Assembly: GCA_023014485.1 (NCBI GenBank) | Contig: JAJOZX010007475.1 | Span: 148,663 to 212,662, forward strand | Origin: Bathynomus jamesi | Taxonomy: Eukaryota > Arthropoda > Malacostraca > Isopoda > Cirolanidae | Length of the DNA stretch: 64,000 bases | Reading direction: 5' to 3' | Shown: in pieces, positions 30,441 through 42,387 of the stretch | Layout: every line of letters begins with the position of its first letter | How positions within the stretch are numbered: the stretch's first letter is position 1 | The notes under the pieces: generated by a model | Told to the model about the DNA's origin: nothing | What the model saw: the letters and a program-made list of their open reading frames with translations, nothing else | Database searches by the model: none | Made by a program: the position numbers and the translations under genes

Positions 30441-31160
30441 TAAAAATAAATTCTCTCTCTATGTCTATTCATTATTTTTTTATTATTTCTTGGAATTATT
30501 TTTACCAGCATACAGGACGTCCCGGAAGTCCTGCCACATAATATACAGCATTATATTAGCCTTTGGAACAGAATTTCTTGGAACACTTTATATGTTACGA
30601 GACTATTTGCTTAATAAAGTTATTTCACCATTTTGTTTTTTTTTAAATTACAAATTTTAATTTTTTTTTTTAATTTTTAAAAATGAGTTTTTAATTTTTT
30701 CATTATTTGGTAGTTTAATCGAAATTTTAACTATATTTGTTGGTTTCCAAACTATAATCTTAAACAATTATATAAAAATAAAATAGTGACAGTCATGAGG
30801 GTTTGCAGAGCTAATTAATTCCTTGTTTCGTCGAGTAATTCTTCAAGGCTATTCCTTTGTACCATTTTGAAGGTAGACACAGAACCAAAGTGAGTATAAG
30901 ACACGGTAATATCCTTCATAGCAAGAAATAGGACCTTTACTGTACGTCATAATAGTTTAGAAAATGTCCACGAAACGTTTATGGCGCTTCTTGCTGGACT
31001 GGCATCTTTTGGCACTATTCCACTACAACTCGCGTTTAAGTTTAGGAGTTTTATCCAAATATTTGCCCAAATTATTGTCAAACTCGTACAATACAATTTT
31101 ATTCTTCTGGAAACACTGTCCTAAAATTTGAATTCTATTTCATTGAATTTATTGTATTTC
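30441..31160. other. Unassigned; possible MITE piece near 30515-30600
   Basis: attagcctttgg with a downstream ttcttggaacac resembles attagcctttggggcaggac near 41500, hinting at a shared short repeat. Nothing else recognised. Confidence 0.3.
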
Positions 31161-31164
31161 TTTG

Positions 31165-31530
31165 TATATAGGTATATATGTGCTCACTGCGAGATCAGCT
31201 ATGTTGGCCAAACAACCCTGCAACTAAAACAAAGGTTGAACAAACATAAGAGACCTATAGAACCACCTGTTCCATATGATCATACCTAAACCAGAATTCT
31301 GAGCCATACGTGATCTCTAAACAGTTTTTCACGTACAAGAATTGCGGATGATTTCAGAATTTCTCAGTACTTAGATATATCTCCCGTTTGAGATACAATT
31401 AACTCGAAATTTTAAAACTTTCATACACTCATCTCTCAAAACTATTTATAAATGAACAATTACCCTCAAGAAATCTTTATAAACACAATGTCACCCCATC
31501 ATTTATTCACACAACCTATCCCATCATGCC
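31165..31530 (+). pseudogene. PLE-type GIY-YIG endonuclease fragment, another family
   Basis: CAHCEISYVGQTTLQLKQRL then NKHKRP follows the Cys-rich lead plus YVGQT...R...H pattern of PLE endonucleases. It differs clearly from the family at 1-168. Stops accumulate after about 35 residues. A short match, so moderate confidence. Confidence 0.5.
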
Positions 31531-31596
31531 TCTGCAATCAACTAACTAATTAGTAGTAGTAGTAGTAGTAGTATTATAGTCATAACAGTAATAATA

Positions 31597-31734
31597 CAGG
31601 GTATCTCAAAAGTCCCTGTGTACCTATATATATATATATATATATATTACGCTCTGAATATACGATAAGTATTATTCAGAATATATATATATATATATAT
31701 ATAGGTGCACAGTGACTTTTGAGACACCCTGTAC
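31597..31734. mobile_element. Short mariner-type MITE with (TA)n centre
   Basis: Ends cagggtatctcaaaagtccc and acttttgagacaccctg are inverted, and the pairing runs through tgtacctata. The centre is (TA)n with a small palindrome. Confidence 0.75.
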
Positions 31735-31848
31735 TGTAACTGCACTTAAAATTGATATAAATAGTCTCTATTCTTTAAGTATACCCAAGTATTTTCGAAA
31801 AGCAAAGGTTAAAATTGCGTTTTCATGTATTCGTTTTAACTGTAATAA

Positions 31849-31895
31849 TCTCTCTCTCTCTCTCTCTCTCCCTCTCTCTCTCTCTTCTCTCTCTA

Positions 31896-31945
<50 letters not shown>
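31849..31945. repeat. (CT)n(TA)n microsatellite
   Basis: About 65 bp of CT followed by TA. Confidence 0.95.
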
Positions 31946-31952
<7 letters not shown>

Positions 31953-31954
31953 TG

Positions 31955-32598
31955 CGAGGGTTGTTCAAAAAGTAAGTTTACAAGGTGTTTTGAAGAACGT
32001 GTTTTATTACAAGGCAAGTAATTATTACAAATATTTCAACAACAACTTATTACTACTTTTCTATATAATCACCAAACAGATTCAAAGATTTGTCGTAGCG
32101 TGGGACAAGGTATCCGACGCCGGTCGAGTAAAATGTAGGGTCCTTAGTTTTTAACCAGTTTTGTACGGCCGCTTCTGCACCAGATCGTTTTGAAATTGTT
32201 TACCTCCGAAGTGTTCCTTTAGGACTGGAAACAAATGGAAGTCGCTTGGTGCAACGTCAGGACTATGGGGGGAGGGGGGGATGATCTATGACTTCCCAGT
32301 GAAACGATTCCAAAAGTTGGCGTGTTTGATTTGCAGTATAAGGGCGTGCATTGTCTGCAAGAACACCACACCTGCAGTAAGCAACCCGGGACGTTTTATT
32401 CAGATAGCCGTGCGGAGTCGGTGTAAAGTTTCACAATGAGAAGTGGCATTTATTGTTGTCCCTTTTTGCATGAATTCAACATGCAAAACGCGTTGATGGT
32501 CCCAAAAAATCGTTGCCGTCACCTTACCAGCTGATGGTGCAATCTTAAATTTTTTGGTTTGTGGTGACCTCGGATGCTGCCACTTTACAGTGCCACCA
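31955..32598 (-). mobile_element. Classical mariner, 5' end missing
   Basis: The end cgagggttgttcaaaaagta near 31955 is a typical mariner terminus. The transposase runs on the minus strand and is cut off at about 32600, where a LINE fragment begins; the other terminus is absent. Confidence 0.85.
32010..32598 (-). pseudogene. Mariner transposase catalytic region, frameshifted
   Basis: The text includes GKVTATIFWDHQRVLHVEFM (first Asp), KGTTINA, CETLHRLRTAI, then VLADNARPYTANQTRQLL (second Asp) and DVAPSDFHLFPVLKEHFGGK. This is the D,D(34)D mariner arrangement with SPD-APSD. A G/C-rich insertion (near 32265-32281) and stops break the frame. Confidence 0.85.
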
Positions 32599-32609
32599 CA
32601 CATAACCTC

Positions 32610-32862
32610 GTTAACCTCGTTGATTTTTCGTGTTGGTCTCTCTTCACACGAAGGTCAAGCTCGTGGCTATACCTCAAGGCCTGGCTTGGTGGAGGAGCGA
32701 GTTGCTTTTTTGCGCTCTCCACCGAACATAGCCAGGTACACCCGGTTCATCTGGTACCGTCCTAAGCCAGGTATCTGGTCTTCTCTTGAAGACTTCAACT
32801 TTGACCCCTGTAACGTTTCTGAGATCCTTTGGAAGCTGTCCTTTGGAACATATCTAAATATG
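32610..32862 (-). pseudogene. LINE C-terminal fragment, diverged relative of L1a
   Basis: The minus-strand text LPKDLRNVTGVKVEVFKR, DTWLRTVPDEPGVPGYVRW and RAQKSNSL parallels LPKDLRNTSGVAVDIFKRR and PDEPGVPGYVRWRAQETNSL of the full LINE. It ends near acgaaggtcaagctcgtg. Confidence 0.75.
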
Positions 32863-32910
32863 TGACTACTCGTCCATATATTTAAAGAATAGATTTTTAT
32901 TTTTTATGTA

Positions 32911-33215
32911 TGATGCGCCTCGGTGGTGTAGTGGTTAGCGTCGCTGACTACGAATCCATCGGCCCCGGGATCTAGACCCAGTGACGGCAGGCGGCGCGCA
33001 GCAAAACCCAGCTGTTCATCCTTCCACACAATAAAGAAATTAGTTGGTAGATAAATGGGTACCTGGGTAGCCTAGTGGTTAAAACGCTGGGCTACTGGTG
33101 GGGCGTGGTTCGGATTCCACGTTAAACTGTAGGTCTAAGGTGGAGTAACAAGCTTGACCTTCGTCAGAATGAACAATTCGGGAGAAAGCAAAAACCAAAA
33201 TCAAGGTTAATCAAA
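32911..33215 (+). mobile_element. Composite tRNA-like SINE, family S-B
   Basis: Two heads in tandem: gcctcggtggtgtagtggtt (32916) and agcctagtggttaaaacgct (near 33070). Then gtggttcggattccacgtta and the tail caagcttgaccttcgtc. A linker with ccttccacacaataaag lies between. Confidence 0.8.
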
Positions 33216-33281
33216 GTTATTACTGTGCCCTATATCTTCTCTTATTAAAAAAAATGAAGTTTCATATAAACCAACCTGTCT

Positions 33282-33282
<1 letters not shown>

Positions 33283-33314
<32 letters not shown>

Positions 33315-33342
33315 TATTATATATATATATATATATATATAA
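33283..33342. repeat. (GA)n(TA)n microsatellite
   Basis: Compound tract followed by a lone mariner-like end (cagggtgtccataaattatc). Confidence 0.9.
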
Positions 33343-33419
33343 ACAGGGTGTCCATAAATTATCTTTATAAATTTAATTAGTGAACATAATTCACGGCTAT
33401 TCCATATATATATATATAC

Positions 33420-33646
33420 ACGGTGAACCAAAAGTAGGTGGACAGTAGGTTGAATACGGTTTGTGTTATATTATATTATAACTATGGTGTTCATTATAAC
33501 TATGGTGTTTGTGTTTTATTATATTAAATATTATAACTAAATTTATTTAAATTTTATTTTGTATTATAGTATACAAAAAAATTAAATATGTATTCTCAAA
33601 ATAAACGTTATCATTTACTGTCCACCTACATTTGGTTCACCCTATA
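33420..33646. mobile_element. Mariner-type MITE
   Basis: acggtgaaccaaaagtaggtgg and the complement of agggtgaaccaaatgtaggt enclose an AT-rich centre, with TA outside. Confidence 0.72.
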
Positions 33647-33873
33647 TATCCAGTTCCCATATATAGGAAAGCGAGATTCCCCAATTAAAGTGTAAAACTT
33701 GTCCGACTGGAAAAAAAGTTAAATTTGGGGAAATAAATTGATTTCGGTTTTCATTGGCGTCTTTGTTTGAATTTCGGACGCAAAATGTAAACAAAGTGCG
33801 ACAAATGCGTGTAGGAAGACAAAGAAAAGAAAATCCTATGCATGTTTCGATTGATTTTCATGCAGGAAATATA

Positions 33874-33960
33874 CAGGGTGATAAAAAAAGGTGTCTTCCA
33901 AAAAAAAAAAATTTAAAAGTTATTTTTGGGAACACTCTTTTGTTTAGGGGTCACCCTATC
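33874..33960. repeat. Small imperfect inverted repeat, possible MITE
   Basis: cagggtgataaaaaaaggtgt and acactcttttgtttagggg then tcaccct; imperfect, so tentative. Confidence 0.35.
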
Positions 33961-34440
33961 CTTTTCTCTGTATATATCTTCATTGAAGTTATATACAAGA
34001 AGAGTATTATTTTTAATTGATCCTTTTTAAGAGGAGGAAAATAGAAGAGGTAATGCAAGGTACAATAACTATCATTACGTATAGTAATATTAAATACATT
34101 CACGTCGTTAATACCAAATTAAATACATTAATACCAAATTAGATACTTTAATCATTGTTGACGTTTCATTTTGGAAGCAGTTCGAACACAATATGATATA
34201 ATCCTTCTGATGTGAATACATTCAATTAATTGCTTTCATGTTCTGCTCTCAGATCCCCCTATCTTCTTTTTTTTATTTTCCCCTCACTTTCCCCTCACTC
34301 TACCCTCCCCCTTGCTTTGACTTACCTTTCGCCGTCAGAGTCATGTTTAAACTTCATAGCGGGACATTGCAGGCGCCCTTCACGTCATAATGACCCTGAA
34401 AAGAGGACAATAAAAATCTTTCAATAGGCTTTACAAGTAA
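33961..34440. other. Unassigned sequence
   Basis: No gene or repeat element recognised apart from repeated aattaaatacattaataccaa near 34120. Confidence 0.35.
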
Positions 34441-34441
34441 T

Positions 34442-34443
34442 AA

Positions 34444-34514
<71 letters not shown>

Positions 34515-34530
34515 ATATGAGAGAGAGAGA
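34442..34530. repeat. (TA)n(GA)n microsatellite
   Basis: TA run ending in a short GA run. Confidence 0.95.
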
Positions 34531-35035
34531 TGAACACAGAGAAAATTATTGGAAAGGCTGTATTTATGTCGTTATGCGTCAAAAGAATTTGTCCATCGTA
34601 TAAAAGAAGCTTTGTGCAGTTGGCGCTCGCGTAATATATTATCATTTCTTCGTGGTTGGATGACAGGGCAATAAAACTATGGTCAATATGACAGGCAGAT
34701 AACTCAAAATATTGAGCTTGTAAATAAATAAAATACCATCATCGCAAATCTATATCAAGCAAATAACAGAAGGGAAAAAACCTTACAAAACCAACACAAA
34801 CAGTCCTTGCTTACCAGCTGAAATTCAATCCATGTACAATTGGTTAAAAAACCAAAATCCTGTCCTAAAATATTCCATGTTTCTTGATCTTTTAAACTAT
34901 TTCCCCCAGCTTCAGAGAGGGGGGGACATAGTTTAAAAGGTCAATATTAGAGGGGAGATAACAGGTTTTACTTATCTTATTTACATAATAGAATTTTTAA
35001 GATATGAATATAAGATACGTATCTCGAAAATTCTA

Positions 35036-35520
35036 TTATATTCTAACATATTTCCGGTTTATAGAGAACCGTTATTTACATAGGATAAAATTTGAATTCC
35101 CGGTTAGGTCATCTGTACACCCTTGACGATTGGTTAGGTTTAGTCGTGATATTTTCGTTAGTTTTAATGAAAATATCACGACTAAACCTAACCAATCGTC
35201 AAGGGCGTACAGTTGACCTAACCGGGCATTCAATGAACCTAACCGGGTATTCGATAATTTTACCGTAGGTTTCGATATATATTTGCCCGGTTAGGTTAAT
35301 TGAATGCCGCTTAGGTCAACTGAATATCCGGTTAGGTTCATTGAATGCCCGTTAGATCTACTGTACGCCCTTGATGACTGGTTAAGTTTAGTCGTGATAT
35401 TTTCGTTAAAACTAACGCAAATATCACGACTAAACCTAACCAATCGTCAAGGGCGTACAGTTGACCTAACCGGGCATTCAATTTTATCCTATGTAAATAA
35501 TGGTTCTCTATTTATTATAT
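35036..35520. repeat. Nested palindrome with two TTAGG-core hairpins
   Basis: Outer arms ttatttacataggataaaa (near 35070) and ttttatcctatgtaaataat (near 35484) enclose two hairpins at 35098-35225 and 35340-35480. Each hairpin is built from cccttgacgattggttaggt, tagtcgtgatattttcgtta and complements. Between them are tandem cccggttaggttaattgaat units. Confidence 0.87.
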
Positions 35521-35862
35521 GTTTACAATAAATAATACATTTGTTGTTATTGTTTTCTTATCTTATTTTGGTTAATTTGCAGAGTTTAAACTTGGGGGGG
35601 GGGGATATAGTTCAAAAGATCAACATTGGGGTGGTGATTGTAAAAAGAGTATGTTGGGGGAGAAATAGTTTAAAAGATCCATGTTTCTTACCGATCCTGA
35701 TCAATAAGAAAGATGGAGTTTCACGACAAGACTTTTGAACCGATTGTACAAATCCTTTAAAAGGTATTGCAAATAATTTCAGTTAGAGAAACCGGAAAAC
35801 TCCATTTTAATTTTATAATCCTATATAAAGTGGGTCAAAATTCGATTCAACGTTAATCCTTT

Positions 35863-36112
35863 GTTACAGCCACCATGTGTAAAGCGAACGTAAGCAAAGG
35901 ACCAATAAAACTTACGTAAAACTATTGCATTTTGGGCCTATTTTGTTACAGCCACCATGTGTAAAGCGAACATAAGCAAAGGACCAATAAAACTTACGTA
36001 AAACTATTGCATTTTGGGCCTATTTTGTTACAGCCACCATGTGTAAAGCGAACGTAAGCAAAGGACCAACAAAACTTACATAAAACTATTGCATTTTGGG
36101 CCTATTTTGTAA
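35863..36112. repeat. 82-bp tandem repeat, three units
   Basis: gttacagccaccatgtgtaa recurs at 35863, 35945 and 36027. Units differ by only a few substitutions. No open frame spans them. Confidence 0.95.
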
Positions 36113-36708
36113 CGAGTCTCGCTTAAGTCATTTCACATGGAATGCAAAACACGAGTATAGTGAATGGTTCAACAAGAATTTCGAGAATGTTGTTTGCAGC
36201 TGACAGTTCAACACTATGAATTTGGTGCAACATATGTGCAGCGATTTGGAACTTCGAAAGAGTGACATTTTAATTTTGTTGATCCATAAAAATCGTCTTT
36301 TGCAATCGTTCCACTCCGATGCCTTGGGCATTTAGCATTTACATGTGTAAACATTGCAAAGCAATGTGTCACAGCCCTGAATTTGCCCTCATTCGATGAA
36401 AGGGAGACAAAGGAGTTATTGGGTCTTTCCTGAACTCCTTACAAGTCGAACGCTTTTGCGGGAGCACCTCCCTTAATCGTCAATACCTACGAAATCGAGG
36501 ACCACCTTCTGACCACCTGTGGTAGTTCTAATAAAAATTTCAACTGACCTTTCGCCAAGCTTTGACAAACTGCATCCTCAATTTTAACGCACATGTTGTA
36601 TTTTATAATTGAATTTACTCATGCGAGGATATCTCTCTCTCTCTCTCTCTTTGTGGCATATTTGCCTTATACAAAACCGTGCGTGTTCTTCTTGCATGAT
36701 ATATATAA
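36113..36708. other. Unassigned sequence, (CT)n near 36633
   Basis: No gene or element recognised. Confidence 0.35.
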
Positions 36709-37301
36709 AGGGTGATCCAGAGAAATGGGACCCAAAAGAAACCCCTGTAACTCTTAAAGTATAAGTCCTTTTATAAAATCATACGCATCATTCGAAAGAG
36801 GATAGTTACAAGTTTGTACAGGATTGTATAGGTTTTGACAATACAAGACAAGATAAGATACAAAACAAAATAAAAGTGTTAGTTAAAACTAACCCTTCAA
36901 GATGACTGCATGGACTGTGGAACAGCTGCGTTTCATAACTGAGCAATATTATGAGCATGGAAGAAGTGTAGTTTCAGCTCTTAGAAGGTGATTTTGACAT
37001 CTGAAAATTTGTCTTGAAAGATCTTTGAGCTGAAACTACACTTCTTCCATGCTCATAATATTGCTCAGTTATGAAACGCAGCTGTTCCACAGTCCATACA
37101 GTCATCTTGAAGGGTTAGTTTTAACTAACACTTTTATTTTGTTTTGTATCTTATCTTATCTTGTCTTGTATTGTCAAAACCTATACAATCCTGTACAAAC
37201 TTGTAACTATCCTCTTTCAAATGATGCGTATGATTTTATAAAAGGACTTATACTTTAAGAGTTACAGGGGTTTCTTTTGGGTCCCATTTCTCTGGATCAC
37301 C

Positions 37302-37303
<2 letters not shown>
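36709..37303. mobile_element. Snap-back mariner-type element with about 275-bp arms
   Basis: agggtgatccagagaaatgg is matched in inverted orientation at 37303. The arms pair almost perfectly up to a loop of about 60 bp around 37000. Both arms carry the start of the same transposase. Confidence 0.9.
36901..36990 (+). pseudogene. Mariner-type transposase N-terminal stub
   Basis: MTAWTVEQLRFITEQYYEHG is followed by RSVVSALRR, the opening helix of DUF4817-type mariner transposases. The inverse copy is on the minus strand at about 37105-37030. Confidence 0.72.

Positions 37304-37305
<2 letters not shown>

Positions 37306-37360
<55 letters not shown>
37306..37360. repeat. (TA)n microsatellite
   Basis: TA run abutting the snap-back element. 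Confidence 0.95.
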
Positions 37361-37362
<2 letters not shown>

Positions 37363-37766
37363 TATGCAGCACTTAAAGGTAACAACTATATTCTTAAAAC
37401 TTGTTCAATTATGAAATAGTGCAATATTCGTCTTAGTTTTAATGTATTCAGATTATTCTCACTGAATCCCTTAATTAACACTTTCAGGACGACCGTTACA
37501 AATTGGTAACGTTTCAAATACACGCATTCATAATTGAACCCTACAAAATCTTCCGGCTTTAAAGGGTTAATATCGAGGGTGCAAAAAAATATATATACTT
37601 AACAATGATCCCGATGCGCATTATCAGCTCATTAATGTAAAGAGATCATAAATTACGTGACAGCGAATGATCGACAAAAATCAATGCTTTGCCAGCTCCA
37701 CATAACCTCGTAGCAGTTCCGTGCGTTGGTTTCTCTTCACACGAAGATATATATATATATTTTTTT

Positions 37767-37970
37767 TTAATTGGGGTTGTTTAACCTCCTTCGCAACATC
37801 TAAGGTCATATGACGGAGGGGACCTACAGCTTTACGTGGGATACGAACCACGGGTCGCTACATAATCTGGGCGCAGAGGACGGTCTCCCATCCAACTACG
37901 ACCCAGACACAATGTCGCTTAACTTCGCTGATCTCCGGGAAGCGGTGTTACGACATCGGCCACGACGTAG
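37767..37970 (-). mobile_element. 5S rRNA-derived SINE (SINE3-like)
   Basis: On the minus strand gatcagcgaagttaagcgac (5S A-box region) is followed by gtagttggatgggagaccg, a near match to the 5S C box (tacttggatgggagaccg). The tail then reads gtagcgacccgtggttcg, cgtaaagctgtaggtcccct and catatgacc. Such SINEs use the internal 5S promoter for RNA polymerase III. Confidence 0.78.
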
Positions 37971-37971
37971 C

Positions 37972-38006
<35 letters not shown>
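37971..38006. repeat. (TA)n microsatellite
   Basis: TA run at the 5S-SINE head side. Confidence 0.95.
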
Positions 38007-38009
<3 letters not shown>

Positions 38010-38214
38010 TACCAAAACAATTGCAGTTTTCAATATTTTGCCTAATAAATTATATATGTGAAAAATGTATACGAACTATTTAAGAAGTAAAATCGTAAAT
38101 GTTTTATTTACTTTTCTGTTGAATTAAAGAAGTTAAAAATGCAACACTTTAATTTCTGTAATTCTGTAATTCTTCAAAGTATTTATTCAAAATATGTGAA
38201 ATATATTTATTAAT

Positions 38215-38418
38215 ACTTGGTTAAGTTACATAGTTAAGTTAAGTTAAGCTACAGAGTTAAGTTAAGTTACATAGTTAAGTTAAGCTACATAGTTAAGTTA
38301 CGTTAAGCTACAGAGTTAAGTTAAGTTACATAGTTAAGTTATGCTACATAGTTAAGTTACGTTACATAGTTAAGTTAAATAACATAGTTAAGTTAAATAA
38401 CATAGTTAAGTTAGTACG
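38215..38418. repeat. agttaagtta tandem array
   Basis: About ten irregular units of acatagttaagttaagct type, 18-28 bp each. Confidence 0.88.
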
Positions 38419-39240
38419 AGTATAAAGGTTTTAACAGTGAACTTCTACAATTCTCGTAAATGATCAGTAACAATGACAGTAACAATGACACACAATGATA
38501 TTAATAATTTTATATTGTATATATTTTATATAATAATGGTGATAAACATTCATTGAAATCGTGTTGTCTGATATTTATTATTACATTTGACACATTTGAC
38601 ACTTGTGTTTTGTAGAATTAAAAGCTTTTAAAACGATATATTTCTAAACCATTTATGGTATGTTGTTTTTCTTTTTTTTTGGGGGGGGGGGGGGAGATGA
38701 GGACTATATATATATATATATATACGATGGGACTGTCATGACAAAAATGAGATTCACTAGCTTCAATTTCATTAAATCTTTTGGCGGTTAGACAATTAAC
38801 ATGCAATGCGCATGCGCGTATTCGGAGTGGTACAGTATATTACAGTTGTTATTTAATGTCACTTTTAACGTGAAAATGGGCGCAAATGATCCATTATAAA
38901 TTCTTTTTAAAAGGATTTTTAACGTTCGCCGAGATTTTTCCCCTCACATTTCATACAGACGTCCATTAAAGTGACCTAAATATTTGAATTCACGTACCTG
39001 TTTAGTGGATTTATACCCTTCAAATCCATTTATAAAATGTTGTTCGTCTTTTCGTTCTTTTTTTTGCGAGCTGAAAATAGAACGAATTTTTGCTCTTTCT
39101 TATAACTTTTACGCGTATTTACGGAACATAAAAACCTTTCGAGAATTTCATTGGTGAAAATTAATTTATTTTTTCTTATATCTTTTTCTAAAATACAACT
39201 TTTCCCAGTAGACATTATTTAACTTACGCATTGAGGTAAC
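38419..39240. other. Unassigned; G16-like run near 38679 and short (TA)n
   Basis: No gene or element recognised. Confidence 0.35.
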
Positions 39241-39242
39241 GG

Positions 39243-39288
<46 letters not shown>
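39243..39288. repeat. (GT)n microsatellite
   Basis: GT run of about 23 units. Confidence 0.95.
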
Positions 39289-39290
<2 letters not shown>

Positions 39291-39375
39291 AATTATTTTT
39301 AATGCTTATTTACTTCTATACGAATATGTAAAGTGGGTCACCAAGTAGGACTCAGAATCACGACGCAGATATGTA

Positions 39376-39437
39376 ACCTTGGTTTTGATAACCTTGTTCA
39401 TTCTGACGAACGTCAAGTTTGTCACTCCACCTTAGTA
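39376..39437 (-). mobile_element. S-B SINE tail fragment
   Basis: taaccttggttttgataacc, attctgacgaacgtcaagtt and actccacctta match the 3' tail of the S-B SINE. Confidence 0.6.
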
Positions 39438-39460
39438 AAGTTTCAGTATCTGTAAATACA

Positions 39461-39466
<6 letters not shown>

Positions 39467-39514
<48 letters not shown>
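39467..39514. repeat. (GA)n microsatellite
   Basis: GA run. Confidence 0.95.
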
Positions 39515-39516
<2 letters not shown>

Positions 39517-41221
39517 GTTTCTCGTTAATCTCTCTGACGAAAATTGCAATGATCTTGCAAACCCATATTCTGAGCTACTTGCCTTTCGATATGACCACCG
39601 TTTGAATGTCTAACCATCTAACCATAGCTCATAACTATGGGTTACAACCATGAAACCCCACCTGTATGTACGGGTCATAAAATTTTCAGCTCTTTCAACG
39701 CACGACAAGTTCTCTCTGTAAGTTATACACAAACCTTAACTGTGAAATATGTAAAATTGTCTGTTCCATTAACTTTCTTGATGTAAATTCTGTAACAGAA
39801 ATATGTAAAATAAAATCGTTTACATTTAGAACTTATAACTTCTTTATGAAGGTGCATTCTATAAGAAGTTTTTCCTTCTTTTCAGTATCAAATCTTCTTC
39901 TTGTCAAATCATATAATAACTTCTAATGATACGTAACTTCTTTAGAGAGAAGAAATAGTCTCCAAAACTTCTTTTTGGAGTGATTCGAGACAATAGAAGA
40001 TAAGATTCTGTGTATAGAAGATTGTGGGAAGACTTTGTTTTCTGTGTGTGTGTGTGTGGTGTGTGTGTGGTTCTTTAAATAACTCTTTCAGGCACAGTGG
40101 GTTAAGAATTAGCCCACTTTTTCAGTCCTAACTTTCAGTCCTAAAACAGGTACATATACTCCTTTTCCGTCCGTCAAATTTTAACAAGATTAACACATGA
40201 AAGAAACAGCAATTTTTAAAAATAATTAATAAATAAAAATAATAAAATAAAAAAAACGTTTGCGTGTGTACCGCATTGAGTTAACTGGATTATATTTATC
40301 TAGTTATCTATTTATTTATTTAACACGCTCAAAACTAATAATAATTATTAATAATTGCGAAGATGAGTGACGAATCCAGACAGTGTAATTTCCTATCACG
40401 ACCTCCATGCAACGTTTCGGTACAAAATGAAGCGGGGTTTCAAGTCCACTCCTTTTTTTTTAGAGAGTCCATTGTCCTGAGATTCTCTTTGGAGAACTTG
40501 TCCATTAAATCTCTCTAGAAGAAAAAATCACCGAATCAAGTGATAGAGGAGACCATGCAACAAGACGTAAGATCGTAAGGTGGGAGTACCTGTTAAATGG
40601 CACTCTCGAACTAAGGATTTCACACAAAACCTTAAAAATTACAATTGTTTTATACAAGGTCTTGCGCCGTCCAGCTAAAACTAAACTTTGTCCAATCTCC
40701 TTTCCCATAAGAAATGGGATAAACTATTTATGCAGGAGGGTAGGTAAATGATCTGGTTCACTGTTGGGTTAATCAAAACTGGAACACTAAAACGTTGGAA
40801 GGGCGTGATGAAATATTACTACCCGAAATATCAATATAAATATTACTATCAAATATTACTATCAAATATTAACACTACCCGAATTCATCACGTAATTCCA
40901 AAGATGGAAGAACACTTTGAGTAGTTTGTGTGCCATAAAGAAAACACTACTGATACTACTAATACTAATACTACTACTAATAATAATAATAATAATAATC
41001 TTTCCACAATAACTGTATCAAGTTTAATGAAAGGTAAATTCGGCCATTGATCTTTAATTATATCTCTATTTAAGTAGTCAAGACACACACACTGACCGTG
41101 TTTGAAGATGATAAAAACGAAAGACCATTAAAGAGAAAATAAAAATTAAATAAATCTAGAAATCGACCCGAAAAAGAGTGATTTACTTTGCAATTTTCCT
41201 TGTGGGCCTTTTATATATACA
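39515..41221. other. Unassigned sequence, repeat-poor
   Basis: About 1.7 kb without recognisable gene or transposon. Short (GT)n near 40043 and (TAA)n near 40960 only. Confidence 0.35.
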
Positions 41222-41394
41222 CAGGGTGATCAAAAAGTGCAGTGCGCGGATTGTAATTTGTTTATTTGTTTCAAGTATTATAATTTATTATAACTATATT
41301 ATTATTATTATTATTATAAGTTCTACGTTATATACAGTAATTATAAAAAATAATAAAATAAAAACTCAGTGCACTGCAACTTTTTGATCACCTG
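41222..41394. mobile_element. Short mariner-type MITE
   Basis: cagggtgatcaaaaagtgca and gcactgcaactttttgatca-cc are inverted; the centre is AT-rich and non-coding. Confidence 0.75.
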
Positions 41395-41407
41395 TATATA
41401 TATATAT

Positions 41408-41439
<32 letters not shown>

Positions 41440-42257
41440 AGGGTGTTTGTGTGTGTGTATATTACCCCAAATGTTTTGTCCTATAGGCTAATATACAACG
41501 TGCTATTAGCCTTTGGGGCAGGACTTCTAGGACATCAAGTATGTATATATATATATATGTGGTGTGTGTGTGTGTTACGGTCAATTTGTGAAATAGCCCA
41601 TTTCATGGTGTGAGTTTTAAATTTTCCTACATAATATCGGGTGATTCACAAGTGTGTTACCACTGTAATGGTGAATAAAAAATAACTACAAACCACAGTA
41701 ATCTGAGATGTTTTTCTTATTCGAGGTTATTTTTACACAATTACACATTGGAAATTAACAGTGAAAATTCTTTCTTTGAAATCACTGACATTTTGAATAA
41801 CCGTTATTAATAATAAAATAAATACAGTTAGTCTTTTCACAATTTACAATTTTTACAATGACATGAATAATTGCGAAGCTCGACTATTTATTTTATTTAA
41901 TTTGGCCCTTAAGCTTTAGGCTTTACTGGGCTCTAATTTTGTTATATATACCCTATCCTTGACCATATATTTGCACAAATATTTACAAGACTCAAAAGTA
42001 TTTACGAGACGAGACATTAAATTTCAAATCTCATTTTCTTGTTTTTTTTCATTCTATTATCTCATACTTTTATTATCTTATTTTTATCCTCTTATTCTTA
42101 TTTTTAAGCTTAAATTTAAGCTTCAAAATAAATTTGGAGAGAATTTTTATATTACGGTCATAAGTTGTTTTTTGGCATAATTTCCATTTTAAACTGCAAA
42201 AATAAACAAAACAAAACGCATATATATATAATTATATATTATATATATATATATATA
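41395..42257. other. Unassigned sequence with (TA)n and (GT)n tracts
   Basis: Short SSRs at 41395-41440, 41540-41575 and 42221-42257; no gene recognised. attagcctttggggcaggac near 41500 recalls 30560. Confidence 0.35.
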
Positions 42258-42350
42258 TGTTTCGTTCTCTCTCCTCATCTTGCGCGGGATATTCTCCTAT
42301 ACAAGCGTCGTTCTTTACGTTAATTATACTGCGTGTTTGCAGTTAAAATG

Positions 42351-42357
<7 letters not shown>
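42258..42357 (+). mobile_element. S-D SINE tail fragment
   Basis: tcatcttgcgcgggatattc and tatactgcgtgtttgcagtt match the tail of the S-D SINE at 54600-54680; the tRNA-like head is missing. Confidence 0.75.
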
Positions 42358-42385
<28 letters not shown>

Positions 42386-42387
42386 AC

